Positions 1 to 10,700 of a stretch of 64,000 nt of DNA are shown piece after piece. Position 1 is the first letter of the stretch. Every line of letters starts with the position of its first letter. Source of the DNA: Atkinsonella hypoxylon (Eukaryota; Ascomycota; Sordariomycetes; Hypocreales; Clavicipitaceae); the NCBI GenBank assembly GCA_000729835.1, contig JFHB01000067.1:62001-126000 (forward strand). Reading direction: 5' to 3'. A program made the position numbers and the translations under genes. The notes under the pieces are model-generated. The model made no database searches, was not told the origin of the DNA, and saw nothing but the letters and a program-made list of their open reading frames with translations.

Positions 1-1215
1 GGTGACAAAGTTGAATCTGTCATCACTCCCCGCAGCAAGTCAGAGGACGCTAGCGACCTGGTCAACGTTCTCTGCAACTACCTGTTCAGCAACAGCGACG
101 GCATCATTCGTGCGCGTGCCATGTTGTCCCAGGTCTATTTCCTCGCTCTCCACGGCGAGTACTACAAGGCTCGCGACATGATGCTCATGTCCCACTTGCA
201 GGACACCATCCCCAACTTTGACGTGCAGTCTCAGATACTTTACAATCGAACGCTTGTCCAGGTTGGCTTGTGTGCCTTTCGCAAGGGTCTCGTCTATGAT
301 GCTCAAAACACACTTCAGGAGATTTGTGGTTCTGGCCGCCAAAAGGAGTTGCTGGCACAGGGTGTCATGATGCAAAGATACAGCCAGGTTTCCCCTGAGC
401 AGGAGCGCTTGGAGAAACAGCGCCAGCTGCCCTTCCACATGCACATCAACCTAGAGCTTCTGGAGTGTGTGTACCTGACCTGCAGCATGCTTCTCGAGAT
501 CCCTCTGCTGGCCCAGACCGGATCGTCCCCCGACGTCAAGAAGCGTGTGATCAGCAAGACATACAGGCGTATGCTGGAGTATCACGAGCGACAGATCTTC
601 ACCGGGCCTCCCGAGAACACGAGAGACCACGTCATGCAGGCCTCCAAGGCCCTCGCCGCGGGTGAATGGAAGAAGTCAACGAATTTCATTCACAGCATCA
701 AGATCTGGGAGTTGATGCCCAACGCCGACGAGATCAAGACGATGCTGTCCAAACAGATTCAGGAGGAAGGTCTGCGCACATATCTGTTCACCTATGCTCC
801 CTTCTACGACACTCTGGCCCTTGACACTCTCAGCTCCATGTTTGAGCTTGACAACGCCAAGGCTGCTGCTATTGTCAGCAAAATGATCAGCCACGAAGAG
901 CTTGCTGCTTCTCTTGACCAAGTCACGAACAATATCATCTTCCGCAAGGGTGTTGAGCTGAGCCGCCTGCAATCGCTGGCATTGACACTCTCCGACAAGG
1001 CCAGTGCCCTCATCGAGACCAACGAGCGAACACTCGAGCAGCGTACCCAGGGCACATCTAACGCTTTCGAGCGACAAGGCGGCCGCGGTCGCGGCGGTCG
1101 TGGTGGTGGCCGCGGCGGTGCTCGTGGTGGTGCTCGAACAGGTGGAAACACTCAAAGACAAGCTGGTGGAACGCAGTTTACCGGTGGCGCCTTGGGGGCT
1201 GCCGTACGAGGCTAA
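1..1215 (+). CDS. NIP1: eIF3 subunit c (Nip1), C-terminal part, cut by the window start
   Basis: Carboxy-terminal 404 residues of translation initiation factor eIF3c, a core scaffold subunit of the eIF3 complex that helps recruit mRNA and initiator tRNA to the 40S subunit in the cytoplasm. The frame is open from base 1, so the true start lies upstream of the window. The family-typical stretch with LSQVYFLALHGEYYKARDMM lies just inside, followed by the helical region and a PCI-type winged-helix region (roughly nt 700-1020, residues such as TYAPFYDTLALDTLSSMFEL). The protein ends in an Arg-Gly-rich tail (nt 1078-1140), common in fungal eIF3c, and stops with TAA at 1213-1215. No intron is needed in the visible part. 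Identification rests on strong recognition of the family sequence. Confidence 0.95.
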   Translation, partial: GDKVESVITPRSKSEDASDLVNVLCNYLFSNSDGIIRARAMLSQVYFLALHGEYYKARDMMLMSHLQDTIPNFDVQSQILYNRTLVQVGLCAFRKGLVYDAQNTLQEICGSGRQKELLAQGVMMQRYSQVSPEQERLEKQRQLPFHMHINLELLECVYLTCSMLLEIPLLAQTGSSPDVKKRVISKTYRRMLEYHERQIFTGPPENTRDHVMQASKALAAGEWKKSTNFIHSIKIWELMPNADEIKTMLSKQIQEEGLRTYLFTYAPFYDTLALDTLSSMFELDNAKAAAIVSKMISHEELAASLDQVTNNIIFRKGVELSRLQSLALTLSDKASALIETNERTLEQRTQGTSNAFERQGGRGRGGRGGGRGGARGGARTGGNTQRQAGGTQFTGGALGAAVRG

Positions 1216-2206
1216 GGTTGGAAAGCTCAGGAGAAGTCTCGGGAGGAGCTGTTGATAATAGAGAGTCTCAGAATGAACGGGACGAAAAAGGAAAAAAAGA
1301 TTCACTTGATATTTGGGCGTAGGCGCACGATTCATACGCGCAGCTTTACGACACTTGGGCAGAGAAATCGATCAAACTGTTTCCGACTCTTTTACATATT
1401 TCTTTGTTTGTCGTATATGTTATGCATGAAGGAAGGAGGTGGGCGGATGGGACAGGTATTGCAGTCGATTAGAATGACGATTTGCATCATGGTGAGAAAT
1501 CATGAGGGGGATCAAGTCTTTTCGCTCGCCCGCGCTCTATGTTGCATTGATAGGGTGGTTTGAAGAGAGAATACAAAAAACTATTAACACGTAGCCTGTG
1601 CCATGCCGAAGAAGGCTCAACAAACGATATGATCTTGATCTGGTGGGTGTTTGCAAGGTAGGCTGACGGGAGTAATTGAGTCCCTGGCTATTTGATCCCG
1701 TGGATGCCCTGCCCTGATACCGCTGAGCGATGCCGAGGCACCCATCGGGTCTGATGCCTGGCCTGCGGGGCGCTTGCCTAATTTGACTGACTGCTAGGTA
1801 GCGCCTTCCACCGGAAAAGCTGCGAATCATCCGCAAGCCCAGCCGGGGTCACTCACTGCATGTGGTTTGATCTCCGGATAACTACTGCCGGCAAATTAAG
1901 TGCATCTCCGAAGGCCACATTGTTTCCTACCTGTTCCTGATATTATTGTCTTCATCTAGTTCTCGTTTTATCCGCGACGACGGACTTGTTCGTAGTTCAT
2001 CTGGTCCATGAACCAAAGCACCGCTGCTGACGGCCGCAATCCGGGCCCAAACTGATCTAATTACGCATCTATCCATCTACGTCCCCTGATCAAATCTACA
2101 AAATCCAGACCAGGGCCGAAGGAGAAGAGGCTGAATCAAAAAGAAACGAGACGAGACGAGACAACTGAGAACGAAGAGAGAACCACCGTGACTCCCATCA
2201 CCCACC
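1216..2206. other. intergenic region, eIF3c 3' side and PEX11 promoter
   Basis: No supportable gene. Short open frames here have no recognisable domains. A direct (GAGAC)n stretch at about 2147-2162 sits about 45 bp before the peroxin start codon and probably belongs to its 5' leader. Confidence 0.6.
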
Positions 2207-3160
2207 ATGAGCGCTGGCGAAAAGTCCCCCTCGGCCTGCGCCGACACGAGCATGGACTCGGCCCTCCCTCCGTCATTACCACCGCCATCGAACTACAAGG
2301 CGCCCATCTCGACGGTGCTCGCAACAGCGCCCTCCCGCGCCGACGCCTTTCTCGCCCACCTCGCGAAGTGCATGCAGACGCGGACCGGCGCTGAGACCGT
2401 CCTCCTCTTCGCATGCTATTCCACCCACCTGGCGGGCTCGGTGCTCGAGGGCGTCGGCGGCGCGGCCATCCGACACTCTGCCCGGCGGCTCGTCGCGCTG
2501 GCGTATAAGCTCCCTCCCTCGACGAGCGTGGTCATGGCCTCGGCGACGCCGCAGCCTTCGCTGGCGGCAGTGGCCCTCCAGCTGGGCGGGCGTCTGAAAG
2601 CCTTGTCCGCCATGATCAGCGAGACCAGGACGATGGGCCGGCTCTGGGGCCTCCTCGGCCTGTACTTTGCCGCCAAGAGACTTGTTCTCAAGACGCTGGC
2701 CAAGAGGCGGGATGCCGGGGAGGCGGCCTCGGGGACACAGGACGCGGCCGAGTCGACGTTTGACACCCTCGTCGCCTATGCGCAGATCGTGTCGCTCATA
2801 GTATACCAGGCCTCGGAGAACGTGGCCTTTCTGTCGAGCAAGAAGGTGCTTCCCTTTGCACCTGCGACGCAGGTCCGACTTGGACTGTTGAGCGTGCGGG
2901 CATGGGGACTGTACGTCGCTATGGAGGGTGCTCGCTTGCTGGTCGAGCGGAGCCGCAAGCTGAGCGGCGGCGCGGCGGCCAAGGATGCGGAGTGGGCGGC
3001 GAAATGGAACAAGAGCTTCTATCGGAACATGTCGTGGGCGCCGCTGACGATTCACTGGGGGTCCGCGAAGGGGGGCTTCTTGCCGGATATTGCGGTTTCG
3101 CTGCTTGGATTTTATCCTGCTGTGGGTGCGATGATGGATTTATGGAGGGACACGGCGTAA
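2207..3160 (+). CDS. PEX11-family peroxin (Pex11C-like)
   Basis: Single-exon protein of 317 residues resembling the fungal Pex11C branch of the peroxin-11 family. These peroxisomal membrane proteins promote membrane elongation before peroxisome division. The start at 2207 has a good context (CACC before ATG). The order is typical: a proline-rich disordered N-terminus (about 1-40), a helical region with FLAHLAKCMQTRTGAETVLLF (about 48-70), the segment with SAMISETRTMGRLWGLLGLY (about 138-158), and a C-terminal hydrophobic end with LPDIAVSLLGFYPAVGAMMDLW (about 290-312). GC-rich codon use matches neighbouring housekeeping genes. Assignment to the C branch rather than A/B is inference from the WGLLGLY motif and length. 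Confidence 0.8.
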   Translation: MSAGEKSPSACADTSMDSALPPSLPPPSNYKAPISTVLATAPSRADAFLAHLAKCMQTRTGAETVLLFACYSTHLAGSVLEGVGGAAIRHSARRLVALAYKLPPSTSVVMASATPQPSLAAVALQLGGRLKALSAMISETRTMGRLWGLLGLYFAAKRLVLKTLAKRRDAGEAASGTQDAAESTFDTLVAYAQIVSLIVYQASENVAFLSSKKVLPFAPATQVRLGLLSVRAWGLYVAMEGARLLVERSRKLSGGAAAKDAEWAAKWNKSFYRNMSWAPLTIHWGSAKGGFLPDIAVSLLGFYPAVGAMMDLWRDTA

Positions 3161-3923
3161 GGATGGAGGAAAAGGGGACAATAAATAACCCCTGCACTGC
3201 GAGAGCACGATGCGAGTTTTGATGAAAGCATCTCGGAGGCATTTCTTTTGTGTGCAGGGTAGATGGTGTAGATCAGAATAGGTCTGGTCATTCTCATGGT
3301 CTTGTTCAATAACCCAACTTTCATCCTACGGGGATGCAGCATATTGAGGACATGAAGATTTATACGATGAGTTTCCCTGAGCTGTTAATTATAAGGCCAT
3401 ACTTGTTGCCAGAAGCACGACTTCGTAGCTCCAGTTCACCGCTCATGCTAACCACGGCAACCCAATTAACTTACAATTCCCATTCAGCTAGCGGCTACGC
3501 CTCTGGACGGCAACGTCGGACAGCGCGGAGTTATCACGGCTTGGCACAGATGCCGCACATGAGTTGGGAACTCACGGTCTGACAGTTGAATGGGATATGA
3601 GCCGGTGTTTGTTGCGGCACCTCAAGATCCAAGGACTTGATAAAAAAAAATTTTTTTTTTTTTTAAAAAAACTTGTCTCTATGTGACTGGATGATGGTAC
3701 AGGAACCAGGTTGCGTGGGATTTGTTGTCCACGCTGCGAACAGTTTGACGCAACATTCGATGAGTGAGATTCGTTGTCCGCCCGGTTTGATTCTCGACCT
3801 AGGAATAAACACGCTGTCTTGGCAGCCCGTGATGTCTGGCTCCATCACATCACGCGTGATTTCACACCGCTAGATGCAAACTACCATTTCCTCAGCATCG
3901 TCTTCAATGAGCGCTGTTGCTGT
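3161..3923. other. intergenic region with A/T fold-back tract
   Basis: No supportable gene. The region between convergent genes holds an A9-T14-A7 run at about 3642-3671 that could fold on itself. It is an AT tract of the kind common in fungal spacers. Confidence 0.5.
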
Positions 3924-5205
3924 TCAATCCTTTTCATCTTCCATATGCTTGTATAAATGTGACGCATCTAACGCTGGCGTCTCCGGCCGCCGTCTTCCCT
4001 CCCAGTCCTGATTGCTTCCATGCCGCACCAGCATGGACTGGGCTCCCACTGCGCTGCTACCTTGCGGTTCGACACCCCTTGGCAATCGGACATCCATGTC
4101 TCGATACTGGTTCAAAAGTGTGTTCCGGGCCTTCTCGGAGCCATGCAGCCTAACGACCTCAGCAATCTGCCCATCGAGCTCGACGATGCTGCTCACAAGC
4201 AGGTCTATCGTGGTCCATCCCACGACATTCCTCGCCGCCGCATTCCACGCGCTCGCCGTCGCACAAACGCAGTTCATCTCGAACTCCAGCACTTTGCGAT
4301 AAAGCATCGCAAGCCGTCCCTTCATCGCAATATGGTTCTCGCGAAATCTCGCTCCGTCATGCCACGTCCCGGGGACAAGGAGCTGTGCGACGTGCATGTA
4401 CCAGGGAATGCGCCCAACCACGTGAATCAGACCGTTTCGAAAGCCTTCCCGCTGCACTATCGCTTCGAGTAGGAGCTGGCAAGGGAATACGTTCGTTCAG
4501 CACAAGGTTCACAATCTCGTTTGGCATCTACAAATCATCCTTACTCACCGGTGTCAGCGTGCAGAAGCCGGCCCATGCAACGGACGCAGCGGCATGCTCC
4601 GATGCAAGTGATGCTACGTGATCCCTCGCCGAGTCCAGAATCTTCTTGGCCAAACCGTCTGCCTGGCTTGCGGGAGAGCCTCTGCGTTTCTTGAGTCCCG
4701 CTGCTGTGATCTCTTGCAAGAGATGGGTTCGCTCGTCTACCGTTTTACTACGGAACGACAGGTTCAAGCCTCCTATCTTGAGATGGTCTGGTAGCTCTTG
4801 GGATATGATATTCTCGTATGCAATGACTAGTCCTGAGCAGCTCGGGTCGTTGCCAAGGGCATCGTATGCTGCGTTCCATGAGTCTAGAAGAAGTTGCGCA
4901 TCCCTGGTTTGGCTGCCGTTTTTGCCACTTCTGTACCTTGAAGAGCACAAGCTGTGAGAATCTGATGACGGGGATATTCGTGGCGTCCGACCAATATGGA
5001 ACGAGAGCGTCCGCGGTAATGCTTTGTATTCGTCTCGCGGCGGGGCGGTTGCGGCACTGAAACTGCTTCCCCGGAGACGCCCTACAAGTCTCTTGATAGT
5101 ACTTGTGCCATTGGTGTGATTGTCCTGTTCCATGTCGATGTAGAGTTTGCTATGTAGAGCATATGTTGCGTTTCTCTCGTCGGCATTAAACATCCCGAAC
5201 GACAT
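3924..5205 (-). CDS. stand-alone NLR N-terminal (NACHT_N-like) protein
   Basis: Two exons on the minus strand, 5205-4549 and 4475-3924, separated by a 73-bp intron (donor GTGAGTAAGG, acceptor CCAG). They give 402 residues. Residues about 105-370 fit the N-terminal domain of fungal NWD/NLR proteins (Pfam NACHT_N). Seen signs are LLLDSWNAAYDALGNDP, GLVIAYENIISQEL, a segment ending SVAWAGFCTLTPV at the first exon's end, and in exon 2 the GLIHVVGRIPWYMHVAQLL block, then a predicted helical stretch with MLYRKVLEFEMNCVCATAS. Normally a NACHT NTPase with a P-loop and WD40 or ankyrin repeats follows. Here the protein stops about 30 residues after the domain and no P-loop is visible downstream. It is either a degraded NLR or a genuine solo domain. 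The first 70 residues are basic and serine-rich without a known domain. Confidence 0.72.
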
Positions 5206-7276
5206 GCACTCACTAGCTGGTTAGGTACTTGCTGAAATACAATGCCGAATAGTTTTCAATGCTCAGTGAGTCGAGTGGGTTTGTCATGAAAGCAGGCTGC
5301 TCACAATATGCTGGGTTGAAATGCTTCTTGAATAGGCACCTCATCTTTGCTTTGTTGGATCGCCCACCCAGCTCCATGATGACGAAGTCTCATGTCAGCT
5401 CAACCTCCTGTTGGCTCGTTGCCAAGGCTCAATGACGGAAGGCATTCACTTTCCGCCAAGGGTCCATCAAGACAAAGCATGGATGCAAGGACTATGTTAT
5501 AATAATAAAATAAAACCCCAACAGCCCCACTCCAATCACCCTTAACTTGCTGAATGGGAAATAAAATGGGGAGGGTAATATCAACGCCTCCACAGATCGT
5601 GGGGCTCTCGCCTCGCTGGGTCAGCATCCGTGGGTTCAATGTTACTTGTCTTGTTTAACCAACAAACCCAAGCAAGCCCGCTGCCAAGATCGGCTGGCCA
5701 AGATTATCCCGCCTTGGCCGTAAGTGTTCGGCTGTGCGGGATCAAAATCAAGGATTATTTGCGGAGTATGTCTTTCCCTTCGCACAGAAGTCTGGGGGCT
5801 GAGGGGACGTTGGTTTGTGTTGGTCTATCGATCTTCAGTCCAAGAGCTTGGCCTTTGGTGGCGATGAGAGGCAGCAGCAATTCATTTCTTAATGGTTCCT
5901 CTGTAAATTGCTACCATTTCGTAATCCCATTTTGCAAAGATCAATTGATTACTTGACAAGTCGCACTCGTTCTTGGCACATGGAAATCCGAACATCCCAT
6001 ATCCTATCTTTGGATTTCTCTTACTGGAACCGAAACAGGCAATGGTGCCACCAGTCTTCCGTACAGAGAGGCAAACATCTGGAGAATGCTAGTTTATATA
6101 CCCCTTCCAAAGTTGCAGGCTGTTGTGAGATAATTTCGTCGGGTGAAGAGCTGCCAAGCAATAACAATCATCGTCTGTTGACCATCGTGAAATCGTTGAG
6201 CATGTAAGGCGGTTTTAAAGCTCGAGCATTGCTATCACAGGGGCGATCCGCGGGAGTGCAAACCCGTTTGCCATCAGTCAATTGACGACGGCTCATGAGC
6301 GGGTCAAACATTTTGCGTATCATCAGGCCTGGTGCGTTCAGTTTCGTCAAGTTTGAACCGCCAGGCACGCTTTAGCGACGTCCTCGGGGCATTATTAATG
6401 CCTTGTCGTCACGCAATCATGTCGTCTGCTCTGCCGCATCGGCAAGTCGATTAGTTAGTGGGTAACGGAGTGGTGCCCCTGCGTTGGGGCGTTGCAACAA
6501 CAGCTTTGCTGTCTGTGGGTTGGCGAGTGTTGTTTGTGCCACGCCAATCATGTCATGCGCTCCTTCGCTGCATCTGTCGTTGGCGGTTGACAGCGACCAC
6601 AGAGAGTGTTTCTTTGTTGAGGAATCCAGAATATTGCGATCGTCCGCGATGCTCTCCGCATAAAAGCACCTCAGTTTCTTCATCCGCCTTCACCAGAGAA
6701 TTCGACATTGGTGCGGTCTGGTCAACCAACCGCAACCCCTGGACCCAGGCACCCTGGTGATGATCCAACAGATCCTCGCTTCCGACAATCAAACCAACCG
6801 AATCGTAGCAAGAACACTTGGTTTTCTGATACAAGTAGGATTGGCACCGACTACATCTCGTAAGATTCGCACACAACGAATTCTTCGCAAAGTTGAACCT
6901 TCCTGACCGTAGCTCTCGTCCCGCTATTATCACGGCAAGAGCGTAAGAGACGGCGATCTGGCAGGAACGACGGCGTCCCGTAATACCGGGGCTGCATGCG
7001 GTCAGTTCACCTGAGACTAGTCTCAAGACAGCGAAGCGAGACAGCGGCCCATCCTTACTTTGACCCTAAAATCCACGCCTGGAATACCCCGTCCGATTGT
7101 GTGATCTTAGATTCACAAGATCAAGACCCTGTTACCTCGAACAGTCTCTTGTCGAGATCCACCCCCTGCACATACGGTAGCACGAGGACTGTTGCAAACG
7201 TCACACACAAGCTTCACCAGCTCCGTTGCATCAACCCGTCGAGTTGATCATTTGCCCCCATAACATCGACGTCAAG
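5206..7276. other. intergenic region, no gene seen
   Basis: About 2 kb between the divergent NACHT_N and Hce2-like genes. Short open frames on both strands lack domains, signal peptides or plausible splicing. This region presumably holds both promoters. Confidence 0.5.
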
Positions 7277-7759
7277 ATGATGTTCGAATTCTGCGCCCTT
7301 GGGGCCGTATTGGCCCTGGCGAGCCTGGGCCGGGCGCTGCCAGCCTCTTCCGTCATGGCGAATTCGAATGGCATTTCATGGAACCCGTCCGAAAACACGA
7401 GGTCTACCTGTGACCCTTCGACTTTCGCGGAATCGCCAAGCACTGATCCCGCAAGCTGGCGAGAGTGTGCCAGCCTCTATAGCTCCTGGACATCGCAAAA
7501 TGGAACCTTTGACCTGAACAATGTTGATACCACTGGGTTCACACCTATTTTGCAGACCAAGGATTGCACGCTCGGAGTCCAGCCCACGGATGCATCCAAG
7601 GGTCAATTCATCATTGGCGACAAGGACCTCAAAACGCTGTTGGGAACCAGTCTTCGGCAGTTCTCGGCGGGAACTGACCTGAGGGTCACGGGCATTGTCA
7701 ACTGCGACACCGCAAGTGGGAGAAAGGCTGAGGTGAAATGGCGCATTTCGAAGTCATAG
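7277..7759 (+). CDS. small secreted Hce2/Ecp2-like effector-family protein
   Basis: Single-exon protein of 160 residues. The start is the first of two adjacent ATGs at 7277; an upstream in-frame extension has no ATG. An N-terminal signal peptide is evident (FCALGAVLALASLGRALPAS, cleavage around residues 20-25). The mature part shows the Hce2 layout (Homologues of Cladosporium fulvum Ecp2, Pfam 'putative necrosis-inducing factor'): a Cys near STCDPSTF, then SWRECASLY, a strand region, KDCTLGVQP, the IIGDKDLKTLL segment, and GIVNCDTASG ending in VKWRIS. Four Cys remain in the mature chain, matching two disulfides. Family members are secreted and often linked to plant or microbe interactions, but the biochemical activity of this one cannot be read from sequence. 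It stands alone beside a gene desert. Confidence 0.72.
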   Translation: MMFEFCALGAVLALASLGRALPASSVMANSNGISWNPSENTRSTCDPSTFAESPSTDPASWRECASLYSSWTSQNGTFDLNNVDTTGFTPILQTKDCTLGVQPTDASKGQFIIGDKDLKTLLGTSLRQFSAGTDLRVTGIVNCDTASGRKAEVKWRISKS

Positions 7760-10700
7760 GGTGACAAACGAATATCGACGCCATGTGGACATTCGTCAGC
7801 CGATCGACAGTTGATGAGGAGACTGGCTTAAACCATCTGCCGGTTCGGGGGATATTTGTACTCTCATTTTTTTTCCCACTATGTGCCAAGTGTGAGAGAG
7901 ATACAGTGCATAAGGTATCAGGAATCAAGGCCAGATGTGAGTAAGACGTTCATTGGGACTTCATACTATTGAGCAGAGTGTTTGTATTACTAAATGCTTG
8001 GTTTGAACCAGTATTTAGTCATCAGGTTTGCATCAAAAGAGAAATTGGGTTTCTTGTTGGTTCTGTGTCCGTCAGCCTCGCAGCTTTGTGATACTTTTGG
8101 CAGAACCTTCAATGTAAAAATCTCATAGTTATAAAAAAGTTGTAGGGCTATGATATCGTTCTTTCATGCAGTGGGACTGGCTTGAAGAGGTAGTCATGAT
8201 GCTGCGGTTGGGCATGAGAGTTTTTGTATTCAATATCGAATGAATTGCTGACAAGCCGAATTTCCTTCCGAAATTGCAATTCAAACCGACTCTGTTGTCG
8301 ATTCTGGCAAACCATCATTATCATTGTAATCACCTGATAAAGGCATCATATCTGAACCAAACTACATTTGTGTTCATGCAATAGAATAGACTGGTCTTCC
8401 CGCACCTTTAGAGTTGTCCGGGACACGCTCATTTATGATTGTATCTTCAGGTTGTGTTTCTCAGTGTATGTGCCCAGTTCTGGGTAACTTTGACATCCCT
8501 GTTGCCTTAACCAGCTTCATGGAGAACAATTGTCAATGAGTTATCCGAGTATAAGTCTCTGTAAGCTAATCAGTCCATGTTCACCTCGTCTATGTCTTGA
8601 GCATGGCATCCGGCAAGGTCACATTCCGTGCTGGAAGCGAGATTTTAGAAAGCAGGCGTCTGACGAAGCAACTCAATGCAGCCTGCTCGAGTCCCTATGA
8701 CACTCGACCATTCGATCTCTATCCGTCCGGACGAGACAGATAAGCAGCGAGTTTGAACTCCTCGTTTATCTACAAGGCGGCCCATACAACGATGTCTCAA
8801 ACACGTGTACATGTGTCTCATCACGCTGTATGGTATCCTTCCCTCAGAACGTTTCCATATCACGACGGATGGTACATCAGCGTCGCCAGACACATCCTCT
8901 TGCCCATTCCTCGCGCCCTCGGCACGAACTGTTCAGATTCCAACGCGCCAAGCTGAAGAAAACTTGTCTCACCCCGCATCGGACATCAAGTCAGGCCAGA
9001 AAAAGAAACAATCACGCCACGATTCCCTTGAAAGTCCTTATTTGCCAGGTTGCGCGAAACAATGTCGCCCCGTCGTGCGGCGGCGCCACTTGCGATATCC
9101 CTTTGGCAGTGCGTACCTAGGTACCTAGGTAAGTAGGCAGGCAATAACGAGGTCACGGACCCACCCAATTGCCGATACTTTGGAGGTACATCTGAACACC
9201 TACAATAGCTAGGTACCTAGCTAGCCTCGGACGCGTTTAGTGCCGTTCCTTGTATAACGGTTTTCGCGATGCCTTCTGAAGACAAGAATATTACAGAATT
9301 AGAGCTAATTATCCGAATTAACGATAACTGCCGTTAAGAGCGGCCGGGTAATGTAGGCAATTTGCCTCTACTACCAGAGACGCAATATAGCTGCAATGTG
9401 TGCGATAATACCGCTTTATACCTCCGGAAATTGCTAGTACTTTTATTATAGTGAGGTTCGCACATAAATTTTAAGTACCTCGTATACCCACACACTGCCA
9501 AAGGGATACACCCATCCAACTGAGCCGAATAGCACTGTTTGCTCAATCTGTCAAATCGGGAGTCTGTTCGCCGGCAATGGGGCAAATTTGACGCTCGGGC
9601 CAAGTGAGATCCACGGGGTGGATAGTTCTTAGCTTGGGGCAGGCAATGGGAATCGGTCCGTGGGAATTGGCGCGGGATTTACCATCTTATTTGCTTGAAG
9701 TAGGAGTAAGGATTTGAATGTGGAGGGGAAGTTTACAAAAATTACTAAGGGGATGGATGCATGGGGTTTTTTTTTCTCCGTGCCGGTTTAGATTTGCTTG
9801 TTGTGCGGGCATTTGTTTCCTGCTCTTTAGGGTAGTCCGGTACAGCTTGGTGTTATACTCTGTTCTGTAATGCCGTTCCCTCAGACACGCGGTGTACTTC
9901 TTGAAGCCTTTTTTTTTTCCTCCGGAGCTCTGGATCGTGTGTGTATGAACTAAGCTGGGCGCATCTAGATGTTCTCCAGAATTTTCATACCTTTTTTTTT
10001 TTTAAACAAAAGAAATACTCGCGATCCCTTTACGTGCCGATTTGGCTTGGTCTTGGCAGTACCATCGATCGGGTCGCCGGCTTGACCGGGTCAATTGGAT
10101 CTGGCAGGGAAAGATCACAGTCGCAAATCAAGTCGGCAGATGATAGGTCGTCCGACCGTCTGTGCTGGTGGGGTTCTACAGCCGTCATTAATCTTTTCCT
10201 TGGAATTTTTTTTTTTTTTTCGACATTTGATTTTTGCCCTATGCCTTATGCCCCCGGTGTATCAATGATTCATTTGCTTTTGGTAATATCGACATGCAGT
10301 ACAACCCTTGTTGTATATTGCCACAACAAAATATACTTACTGGGGGAAAATCCACGCTCGACACGATGCGAGAGGGTACATATATCTCCTTGATTGTCAA
10401 AGTGGCTCCCACGGGTAATTTTGACCTCATAGCGCCCCATTGTTGGCCTATTGACATGGACTACAGTGGCGACTACCCTGTAATGCTGAATTACAAGGTT
10501 AGCACAGGGCACATGCTAACCAGACATCACCTAGCGCGCATGAGGTAGCTCTCGTACATATATAGAGCACATTCGATCCCTGGCGATACTCGATTGGAGC
10601 CACTTTGACGCCAAGCAGATTATACCTAGCGGCAGCTATGATATAGATGCTAATATCATAGAACCAAGTGACTTGAATCTTTGCTATATTCTTGCGTCAT

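Noticed and set aside
2276..3055. 259-residue antisense frame under the PEX11 gene
   Set aside because: GC-rich shadow of the sense codons, Arg/Gly-rich with no domain; the sense frame is a recognised family.
5400..7000. Downstream parts of an NLR (NACHT, WD40) or partner immunity gene
   Set aside because: No P-loop, HET, patatin-like or WD40 sequence could be read on either strand.
9240..9330. Possible transposase start (MPSEDKNITELELIIRIND...)
   Set aside because: Only about 22 codons before a stop and no helix-turn-helix or catalytic motif follows; too weak to call.
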